This document shows, piece by piece, positions 1-5,024 of a stretch of DNA of 5,648 nt; the stretch's first letter is position 1, and each line of letters starts with the position of its first letter. The stretch comes from an uncultured Veillonella sp. (GTDB lineage Bacteria > Bacillota > Negativicutes > Veillonellales > Veillonellaceae). Below the pieces are notes generated by a model that saw only the letters and a list, made by a program, of their open reading frames with translations, was not told the DNA's origin and ran no database searches. The stretch is taken from positions 1 through 5,648 of the forward strand of contig CABQQJ010000066.1 in assembly GCA_902466275.1 (NCBI GenBank). The letters run 5' to 3'. A program made the translations under genes and the position numbers.

Positions 1-1
1 C

Positions 2-238
2 CATGAAATGGGCATTGCCGATGTAAACCAAGTGCTCACATTAAATGATTTAGTTCGTACTGATGATGTTATCTTTGCGGCTACTGCTATTACACGTGGT
101 AACTTATTAAATCCAATTCAATATTTCCCAGGTGGTGCGCGTACACATACTATTGTGATGCGGTCTAAAACTGGTACGGTTCGTTTCCTTGATACAGTGC
201 ATATGGATCATAAACTTAAAACATTAAAAGCAAAATAA
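2..238 (+). CDS. glpX: Fructose-1,6-bisphosphatase class II, C-terminal part (5'-truncated by window)
   Basis: This is the last 78 codons of a gene that begins before the window; the ATG at position 8 is an internal methionine, because the frame stays open to the window edge. GlpX-type enzymes hydrolyse fructose-1,6-bisphosphate to fructose-6-phosphate in gluconeogenesis, in the cytoplasm, with a metal cofactor. The visible segment matches the GlpX C-terminus: a DLV..DDVIFAATAIT block, then GNLL, a GGARTHTIVMRS segment that carries substrate-contacting residues in the family, and a GTVRFLDTVH block near the end. The phosphate-binding N-terminal half lies outside the window. The gene ends at TAA and is followed within a few bases by a strong terminator, so it is the last gene of its transcript. 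In Bacillus subtilis glpX also neighbours a murA paralogue (murAB), so this pairing is familiar. The family call is secure; the gene is incomplete only because of the window edge. Confidence 0.9.
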   Translation, partial: HEMGIADVNQVLTLNDLVRTDDVIFAATAITRGNLLNPIQYFPGGARTHTIVMRSKTGTVRFLDTVHMDHKLKTLKAK

Positions 239-242
239 GAAT

Positions 243-306
243 AAAGCCCTGAAATATACTCAAAAATTGGACATAAATTTTTGAGATATATTCAGGGCTT
301 TTTTTT
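243..306 (+). terminator. Intrinsic terminator after glpX
   Basis: AAAGCCCTGAA (243-253) pairs with TTCAGGGCTTT (291-301). The stem continues inward through ATAT/ATAT and CTCAAAAAT/ATTTTTGAG, with one unpaired A on each side (258 and 290), giving roughly 25 base pairs around a short loop near 268-276. A run of eight T (299-306) follows. It begins only five bases after the glpX stop. Because the stem is AT-rich and flanked by A on its left side, it is directional for + strand transcription. Confidence 0.93.
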
Positions 307-328
307 CTTTGTATTTTCTCTCATTCTC

Positions 329-358
329 TTGATGAGATATATCGAAAAATAGTATAAT
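329..358 (+). promoter_or_regulatory. Sigma-A-type promoter for murA
   Basis: A TTGATG -35 box (329-334) is separated by 18 bases from a perfect TATAAT -10 box (353-358). Transcription would start near 365, leaving a leader of about 75 nt before the murA start codon. The promoter lies directly after the glpX terminator, so murA starts a new transcription unit that probably also includes the downstream mreB-like gene. Confidence 0.8.
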
Positions 359-383
359 AACATTTAGTATATGACGTTATAAA

Positions 384-409
384 TACAAGGTCTTGTAGCT
401 TATACAAGA
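384..409 (+). promoter_or_regulatory. Small hairpin in the murA leader, possible alternative pairing
   Basis: TCTTGTA (391-397) pairs perfectly with TACAAGA (403-409) around a five-base loop. A second copy of TACAAG at 384-389 could pair instead with part of the same left arm, so two mutually exclusive hairpins can be drawn. The structure ends 17 bases before the Shine-Dalgarno sequence. It could tune translation or mRNA stability, or be chance in AT-rich leader sequence; nothing matches a riboswitch class I recognise. Confidence 0.35.
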
Positions 410-426
410 TGAACGATATAAAGTGT

Positions 427-442
427 AGGAGGAATTCTGTTG
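427..442 (+). promoter_or_regulatory. Ribosome binding site fixing the TTG start of murA
   Basis: A full AGGAGG (427-432) stands seven bases before TTG at 440. The protein from that TTG opens with the normal MurA N-terminus ([10 protein letters not shown]), and no ATG or GTG nearby gives a better fit. The strong Shine-Dalgarno sequence therefore supports an unusual TTG start. Confidence 0.88.
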
Positions 443-1705
443 GAAAAGTTAATCATTCAAGGTGGCAATCGATTGGAAGGACGTGTACGTGTTAGTAGTG
501 CTAAAAATGCAGTACTCCCTATTATTGCCGGTACTTTGCTAGCATCAACGCCTAGTAAATTGCTTGAAATTCCAAATTTAGAAGATGTAGGCACGATTTG
601 CCAAGTTATCGAGTCTTTGGGGGTTAAAATTACTCGTAATGAAGCAGATGATGAAATCATTTTTGATGCTTCTACATTGACTGCTACGGAAGCTCCTTAT
701 GAACTTGTGCGTAAAATGCGTGCATCCTTTCTTGTCATGGGTCCACTTTTGGCTCGTAAAGGGGAGGCTAAAATCTCAATGCCTGGTGGATGTGCTATCG
801 GTGCACGTCCCATTGATCTTCATTTAAAAGCATTTGAAGCATTAGGTGCAAAAATTGAAATTACTGAAGATTATGTATATGCTCATGCTCCGGAAGGACT
901 TAAAGGGACTCAAATTTATTTGGATTTCCCAAGTGTGGGGGCTACAGAGAATGTAATTATGGCTGCTTCTATGGCGGAAGGTAAAACCGTTATCGAAAAT
1001 GCTGCAGAAGAGCCTGAAATTGTTGATTTAGCTACATTCTTAAATGCTATGGGGGCTAATATTCGCGGAGCTGGCACAAATGTGATTCGTATTGAAGGTG
1101 TACCTCAATTACACGGTGCTATTCATACAGTTATTCCTGATCGCATTGAAGCTGGTACATATTTAATCGCAGCTGCTATGGCAGGTGGTGATGTATTCGT
1201 AGAAAATGCATTGCCAGAACATCTAAAACCAGTAGTGGCTAAATTAAAGGAAGCTGGTGTAACAGTAGAGGAAGAAATCGACGGCATTCGCGTTATCAGT
1301 AGTGGTAAAGGCATTAAAGCTGTCGATATTAAAACCTTGCCATACCCTGGATTCCCAACAGATATGCAAGCTCAATTCATGGCTCTTACTACGATTGCGG
1401 AAGGCACTAGTACAGTAACAGAAACTGTATTTGAAAATCGTTTTATGCATGTTGCTGAACTTCGTAAAATGGGGGCGCATATTGACATCGATAATCGTCA
1501 AGCTATTGTCGAAGGTATGCCAAGCTTACACGGGGCTATAGTGAATGCTACTGACCTGCGTGCTGGAGCGGCGCTGGTATGCGCTGCATTGACTGCGGAA
1601 GGTAGAACAGAAGTCGGTCGTTTACATCATATTGACCGAGGTTATGATGATTTTGTAGGTAAATTGCAAAGGTTAGGTGCTGATATTGTTCGGGTTGACG
1701 AATAA
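440..1705 (+). CDS. murA: UDP-N-acetylglucosamine 1-carboxyvinyltransferase (MurA)
   Basis: MurA transfers enolpyruvate from phosphoenolpyruvate to the 3'-hydroxyl of UDP-N-acetylglucosamine, the first committed step of peptidoglycan precursor synthesis, in the cytoplasm. The 421-aa length is normal for the family. Key residues are visible: Lys22 in SSAKNAVLP, the arginines of the RKMRAS segment (91-94), the catalytic cysteine Cys118 in [10 protein letters not shown], and the catalytic Asp308 in [24 protein letters not shown] (233-246) is another family signature. Cys118 is the residue that fosfomycin alkylates; species carrying Asp there are resistant, so this enzyme is predicted to be of the drug-sensitive type. 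Translation starts at TTG behind a strong AGGAGG. The gene has its own promoter and its 3' end probably overlaps the next gene. Many Firmicutes carry two murA paralogues; the glpX side resembles the murAB context and the mbl side the murAA context, so I do not assign a paralogue. Confidence 0.97.
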   Translation: MEKLIIQGGNRLEGRVRVSSAKNAVLPIIAGTLLASTPSKLLEIPNLEDVGTICQVIESLGVKITRNEADDEIIFDASTLTATEAPYELVRKMRASFLVMGPLLARKGEAKISMPGGCAIGARPIDLHLKAFEALGAKIEITEDYVYAHAPEGLKGTQIYLDFPSVGATENVIMAASMAEGKTVIENAAEEPEIVDLATFLNAMGANIRGAGTNVIRIEGVPQLHGAIHTVIPDRIEAGTYLIAAAMAGGDVFVENALPEHLKPVVAKLKEAGVTVEEEIDGIRVISSGKGIKAVDIKTLPYPGFPTDMQAQFMALTTIAEGTSTVTETVFENRFMHVAELRKMGAHIDIDNRQAIVEGMPSLHGAIVNATDLRAGAALVCAALTAEGRTEVGRLHHIDRGYDDFVGKLQRLGADIVRVDE

Positions 1706-3071
1706 GAGTACACAGCCAAAACAAAATAAAAAGAAAAGAAGCCGGCGCTCTAAAGGGCCGGCTTTATACAACGAGCAACAGAACTTAGGTGCTGCAAAGG
1801 TTGAGAATTCGAAAGCGAGTACTACACGTAAACCATTGAGAAGGACAAAACGTAAGTCTACTAAGCTTTCAAATGGCGTGGCAAAGCAAGCTAATCATTT
1901 GGCCTCCAATATGCGCGAGACCATGATTAAAGTTACAAAAATGCGCCGTGCTGAACGACGTAGTCGTGAGACTGTAGCGATTGCTAAAACAACGCCAGCC
2001 ATGACATTAAAACGTTTAGTTCGACCTGAGCAAGTCGGGGATTTAATGAGTCGTTTAAATCGATCTTTAAACTTTGATTTGGGAATTGATTTAGGGACTG
2101 CAAATATCCTCATTTTTGCGAAGGGTAAAGGCTTGGTATTAGATGAACCTGCGTATATTGCACGGGATAATAAAACCGGTGATATTCTTGCTTTAGGTGA
2201 GGCTGCACGTTCTATGGTAGGCCGTACTCCAAAAGGGATTTCCGTCATCCGTCCAGTTCAAGCGGGCGTTATTGCAGATTATGATATGACAGAATTCATG
2301 TTAAAGTACTTTATTCGCTCCGTTGTACCTGCTTCTAGATTGATGAAGACGCGTATTATCGTATGTGTGCCATCAGGCATTACACCTGTAGAGAAACGCG
2401 CCATTTTAGAGGCCTTACTCAGAACCGGTGCAAAAAAGACAGTCCTTATTGAAGAGCCATTGGCTGCTGCTATGGGGACTGGTCTCAATGATGCTAAGCA
2501 CGTAGGGGCGATGGTTGTCGATGTTGGCGGTGGCACTACGGATATTGCCGTTCTTTGTGATACGGGTGTGGTTGTAAGTGAATCACTTCGCATCGGTGGA
2601 GATTCTTTTAACGAATCTATTATTCGTTATATCCGCCGTAAGAAGCGCCTCGTTATTGGTCCGCTAACGGCAGAGAAAATTAAAATTTCTGTAGGGACTG
2701 TGGATCGTCGTGCAAAGGAGCGTACGATTGAGGTACGAGGACGAGATGCAAGTTCTGGATTACCAAAGATGGTTGCGGTGAATTCTTTAGAGATTCAACG
2801 TGCTCTAGAAGCACAAGTGATGAATGTTTTGGAAGGCGTTAAGTCCATTTTAGAAAAAACTCCACCGGAACTTGTGGCCGCTATCAATGATCATGGTATC
2901 ATTCTTACTGGTGGTGGCGCGCTCATCGATGGATTAGACCGTGTTATTACACGTTCTATTGGAATCGCGGCATACCTTGTAGAATCTCCAAGATATGCAG
3001 TAATTAAAGGTGTTGCAAAGGCTTTAGATGAAATGTCACAGCTTCGTGATACATTAGATGAGTTACAATAA
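1677..3071 (+). CDS. mreB: MreB/Mbl-type bacterial actin with long basic N-terminal extension
   Basis: MreB-family actins form ATP-dependent filaments under the inner membrane and organise the peptidoglycan elongation machinery. The core runs from about residue 124 to 464 (some 341 aa, a normal MreB length): phosphate-1 loop DLGTAN (138-143), [13 protein letters not shown] (192-204), [14 protein letters not shown] (229-242), EEPLAAAMG (259-267), phosphate-2 loop [12 protein letters not shown] (281-292) and adenosine motif [10 protein letters not shown] (410-419). Ahead of it lies a frame of about 120 codons rich in Lys and Arg (about 32 of 116 residues, against about 7 acidic), with no membrane segment and likely disordered. 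The start is uncertain. GTG 1677, TTG 1686 (TAGG eight bases upstream) and TTG 1695 all overlap the murA end and suggest translational coupling. ATG 2046 gives a standard-length MreB behind a weak, closely spaced GGGGA; ATG 1911 has no Shine-Dalgarno. Position after murA matches mbl of spore formers, minus the intervening spo genes. The actin call is secure; the extension is not proven to be translated. Confidence 0.88.
   Translation: MLILFGLTNKSTQPKQNKKKRSRRSKGPALYNEQQNLGAAKVENSKASTTRKPLRRTKRKSTKLSNGVAKQANHLASNMRETMIKVTKMRRAERRSRETVAIAKTTPAMTLKRLVRPEQVGDLMSRLNRSLNFDLGIDLGTANILIFAKGKGLVLDEPAYIARDNKTGDILALGEAARSMVGRTPKGISVIRPVQAGVIADYDMTEFMLKYFIRSVVPASRLMKTRIIVCVPSGITPVEKRAILEALLRTGAKKTVLIEEPLAAAMGTGLNDAKHVGAMVVDVGGGTTDIAVLCDTGVVVSESLRIGGDSFNESIIRYIRRKKRLVIGPLTAEKIKISVGTVDRRAKERTIEVRGRDASSGLPKMVAVNSLEIQRALEAQVMNVLEGVKSILEKTPPELVAAINDHGIILTGGGALIDGLDRVITRSIGIAAYLVESPRYAVIKGVAKALDEMSQLRDTLDELQ
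1738..1765 (+). other. GC-rich hairpin between the murA stop and the MreB core, inside the MreB extension
   Basis: AAGCCGGC (1739-1746) pairs with GCCGGCTT (1757-1764), extendable by a G-U pair (1738/1765), around a ten-base loop. It begins 33 bases after the murA stop. On the + strand only three T follow, so it would be a weak terminator or attenuator. On the - strand the hairpin is followed by a better T-rich tract (complement of 1719-1737), yet no - strand gene ends here. It sits in an otherwise AT-rich stretch, which makes it stand out. It might limit murA read-through into mreB, or block 3' exonuclease decay. Confidence 0.5.
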
Positions 3072-3088
3072 TATAGTTACAATAATAT
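3061..3088 (+). repeat. 14-bp tandem duplication across the mreB stop codon
   Basis: AGTTACAATAATAT occurs twice back to back (3061-3074 and 3075-3088). The first copy contains the last codons and the TAA stop; the second lies wholly in the 3' untranslated region and does not change the protein. This looks like a simple slippage duplication. Confidence 0.9.
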
Positions 3089-3113
3089 ACCATGATGAAG
3101 TGAGCTTAAATTG

Positions 3114-3191
3114 ACGAGGTTATGGTCTACAGTTATTCTATTTTATGTATGGAGTATCTTTAGATTGTAACCTCGTTTTTCGTTTATTTTT
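3114..3191 (+). terminator. Intrinsic terminator after mreB
   Basis: ACGAGGTTATGGTCTA (3114-3129) pairs with TAGATTGTAACCTCGT (3161-3176) as a 16-pair stem that includes three adjacent G-U wobbles in the middle. The loop is long (31 nt, 3130-3160). A T-rich tract follows directly (3176-3180, then more T to 3192). It would end the murA-mreB transcript. The 3' tail overlaps the -35 box of the next promoter. The region between the mreB stop and the stem contains no gene. Confidence 0.82.
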
Positions 3192-3219
3192 TGAATTTTT
3201 CATCTTTATGCTGTATACT
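3191..3219 (+). promoter_or_regulatory. Sigma-A-type promoter for the AMIN-domain gene
   Basis: A TTGAAT -35 box (3191-3196) and a TATACT -10 box (3214-3219) are separated by 17 bases, the optimal spacing. The -35 box lies in the T-rich tail of the preceding terminator. The -10 region overlaps a ten-base palindrome, TACTATAGTA (3216-3225). A leader of about 72 nt precedes the gene. Confidence 0.75.
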
Positions 3220-3298
3220 ATAGTAAAAGTATATTGCGTAAAATTGATGTAATGATATAAGGCCATTATTATGGTTTGTAGCTATAGAGGAATTAAAG

Positions 3299-4639
3299 AT
3301 GAAACGATATCTGTATATGACTTTTGCTGTTTTAGGTCTACTGGGTAGTACCGTTCCTCATGCTGAGGCCGGTAATTTAACAGGGGTGCGCGTATCTAAT
3401 CATGAAGGTACAAGCCGAATTGTTTTAGATGTATCTGAAATGCCTGTATCTTGGACTCAATCCTATAATGAAGAAACACATGCTCTTACATTGAACTTAG
3501 GGGGTACTACAAATGGTTTAACTGGCCCCATATCACAAAATGATAAAAAAACGGGAGTTCTTAAAGGCATTGGCTTACAACAGGTTAATGGGGCCTTACG
3601 AGTAACATTAACAGCGAATAAGGATGTACAACATCATGAGTTTGCATTAGAAAAGCCTTCGCGTATAGTAGTGGATTTATTTTCTGGCTATGCGCAACAG
3701 ACTACAAAAGATGTAAATAAATCTGTAACGTATAGCAAAATTAATAACACCGTAGCTGAAGGGAAAATTCAAGCCTTTGCATTGACCGTAGATAATGATT
3801 CACCTATGGTGGTGGCGCATGTTCCAGAAGGTAAACCATTATCTTCTGTTACTCAAGCTCATACAGCTATCATTGGAGCAAAGGTAAAAGGGGGCAGTTT
3901 TGAACGACCTTACTCAGTGGCGAGTGATGGAGCCATTGATTTAGAGCGTATTTCTAATCGTGGTACGTTACGATATACGCCTAATAGAGGATACTTTATA
4001 GAAGAGAAAAAACCTTTACTTCAAGCTAAAACAAAGAATGAGAGTTTTGTAATCACCTCCGTTGATACGGTTCGTAAAGAGAATGCCTTGACCCTTTATA
4101 CGTCAACTTATGGTCCTTCTACAAAGACCAATGAATATGGTTATGAAGTGACTGTAGCTAATGGCAAGGTTATTAGTAAACAAAAGGGAAATTCTAAAAT
4201 TGGGGAAAACCAATACGTATTGTCTGGTCATGGCGAATCTGGAAATGCTTTACGTAAATTAAAAGTTGGAACACCTATTACGATTCAAAATAGAGAAGAA
4301 CTTGCTCAAGTTAGTACTACCGGTGGAGCTAGTTTAGAAGTGGGCACTATGGTGATGAAAGGCGGTCGCTATGTAGGTGCTGATGAATCTAATAACAAAG
4401 GTCGTAGCTTCATTGGAACCACAAAGGAACACGATTTAGTTGTGCTAACAGTTGATAAATCCGAACTTCAATCTGTAGGTGTGACTCAAAAAGAAGGAGC
4501 TCAGTTATTGTCTAAATTAGGTGTTGTTGATGGCGCTGAATTATCAAATCAAGGTAGCATTGATATAGTTATCAATGATGATTATGTACACAAATCTTCT
4601 GCACCTATGAGTTATGAGGATATAGTAATCATAAAATAG
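3299..4639 (+). CDS. Secreted AMIN-domain protein with C-terminal phosphodiester glycosidase-like (NAGPA/DUF2233) region
   Basis: The product (446 aa) starts with a signal peptide: basic n-region MKRY, a hydrophobic stretch to about residue 17, and a likely cleavage after AEA (22-24). In a diderm it would reach the periplasm or cell surface. Residues about 26-131 resemble an AMIN domain, the peptidoglycan or envelope targeting module of AmiC amidases and secretins: TSRIVLDVSEMPV near the start and FALEKPSRIVVDLFSG at its end. After a polar linker, residues about 155-446 follow the order of the phosphodiester glycosidase family: GGSF (198-201), YEVTVANGKVI (282-292), YVLSGHGE (306-313), RSFIGTTKEHDLVVLTVD (369-386) and SVGVTQKEGAQLLSKLG (392-408). 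Where the family usually ends in an NLDGGGSS-type active-site motif, this protein has ELSNQGSIDIVIND, so activity is doubtful. The start is ATG with GAGG eight bases upstream. It has its own promoter. AMIN is fairly sure; the glycosidase-like fold is inferred from motif order. Confidence 0.75.
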   Translation: MKRYLYMTFAVLGLLGSTVPHAEAGNLTGVRVSNHEGTSRIVLDVSEMPVSWTQSYNEETHALTLNLGGTTNGLTGPISQNDKKTGVLKGIGLQQVNGALRVTLTANKDVQHHEFALEKPSRIVVDLFSGYAQQTTKDVNKSVTYSKINNTVAEGKIQAFALTVDNDSPMVVAHVPEGKPLSSVTQAHTAIIGAKVKGGSFERPYSVASDGAIDLERISNRGTLRYTPNRGYFIEEKKPLLQAKTKNESFVITSVDTVRKENALTLYTSTYGPSTKTNEYGYEVTVANGKVISKQKGNSKIGENQYVLSGHGESGNALRKLKVGTPITIQNREELAQVSTTGGASLEVGTMVMKGGRYVGADESNNKGRSFIGTTKEHDLVVLTVDKSELQSVGVTQKEGAQLLSKLGVVDGAELSNQGSIDIVINDDYVHKSSAPMSYEDIVIIK

Positions 4640-4660
4640 ATTCGCTGCATACAATTTTGT

Positions 4661-4689
4661 TTGAAATATTACTAATAATTTAGTATACT
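4661..4689 (+). promoter_or_regulatory. Sigma-A-type promoter for the lipoyl-like / S55 peptidase unit
   Basis: A TTGAAA -35 box (4661-4666) and a TATACT -10 box (4684-4689) are 17 bases apart. The -10 lies inside a perfect ten-base palindrome, TAGTATACTA (4681-4690). Transcription would begin near 4696, about 30 nt before the start codon. No clear terminator is seen between the AMIN gene stop (4639) and this promoter, so read-through from upstream is also possible. Confidence 0.8.
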
Positions 4690-4727
4690 ATAAATACATA
4701 ACTAATTTTGTAAAAGGAGGGATCGTT

Positions 4728-5012
4728 ATGAAAAGAGTAGTGTTAGCTTTAGCTGCATTAGGCATTTTAAGTGTTAGCTCTGTAATGGCGGCCCCTGTAT
4801 CATACCAAAGTGTATTAACAGGTAAAGTTGCTTCTACAGTTTCTGTTGGTACTTCTGTAACAGAAGGCCAAACATTGGTGACTGTAGAGACATTGGCTGG
4901 TCCTATGGCTGCTGCTAAATCTACTGTAACTGGTACTGTAACGGCGGTTAATGTTACAGTGGGTTCAGACGTTTCTCGTGATCAAATCGTTGTCACTGTA
5001 GAAAGTAAATAA
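4728..5012 (+). CDS. Small secreted biotinyl/lipoyl-like (barrel-sandwich hybrid) domain protein
   Basis: This 94-aa protein has a signal peptide (MKR, hydrophobic core to about residue 20, cleavage probably after VMA or VMAA at 21-22), leaving a mature domain of about 72 residues. The domain has the two-fold pattern of a biotinyl/lipoyl hammerhead: LTGKVASTVSVGTSV..GQTLVTVE (30-54) is echoed by VTGTVTAVNVTVGSDV..DQIVVTVE (67-92). The second half matches the GTV..V.V..G..V...Q.LV.VE end of biotin carboxyl carrier domains. The AMKM-type hairpin is missing: the segment is LAGPMAAAKS (56-65), and counting back from GTV puts Gly58 where biotin would be attached, so modification is unlikely. No membrane anchor, coiled coil or fused enzyme is present, unlike in HlyD-type efflux adaptors. 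The start is firm: AAAGGAGG (4713-4720) stands seven bases before ATG. It is the first gene of a unit with the S55 peptidase gene. The fold is well supported; the function is unknown. Confidence 0.75.
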   Translation: MKRVVLALAALGILSVSSVMAAPVSYQSVLTGKVASTVSVGTSVTEGQTLVTVETLAGPMAAAKSTVTGTVTAVNVTVGSDVSRDQIVVTVESK

Positions 5013-5024
5013 AGGAGAGAAGGA

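Noticed and set aside
8..238. ATG at position 8 as the start of a small independent gene
   Set aside because: The frame is open to the window edge and the encoded sequence is the C-terminal part of GlpX, so this is an internal methionine.
457..660. Minus-strand open frame of 67 codons inside murA
   Set aside because: It lies wholly antisense to a strongly conserved gene, has no ribosome binding site or promoter that I can see, and its sequence resembles no family.
1123..1501. Two overlapping minus-strand open frames (63 and 85 codons) in murA
   Set aside because: They are antisense shadows of conserved MurA codons and lack any translation signal.
1719..1765. Bidirectional or minus-strand terminator at the hairpin after murA
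   Set aside because: The minus-strand side has a better T-tract, but no minus-strand gene is present to terminate, so I report only a hairpin of uncertain role.
1895..2593. Minus-strand open frames of 117 and 104 codons opposite mreB
   Set aside because: They mirror the MreB reading frame, including its conserved ATP-binding motifs, and show no independent coding signals.
3072..3298. Hidden small gene or RNA gene between mreB and the AMIN gene
   Set aside because: The stretch is fully explained by a duplication, a terminator, a promoter and a leader; no open frame with a ribosome binding site was found. The long-looped hairpin could be a small RNA, but it reads best as a terminator.
4840..4990. 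Reading the small secreted protein as a true biotin carboxyl carrier
   Set aside because: The AMKM attachment motif is absent, the aligned position is Gly, and the signal peptide would remove it from cytoplasmic biotin ligase.
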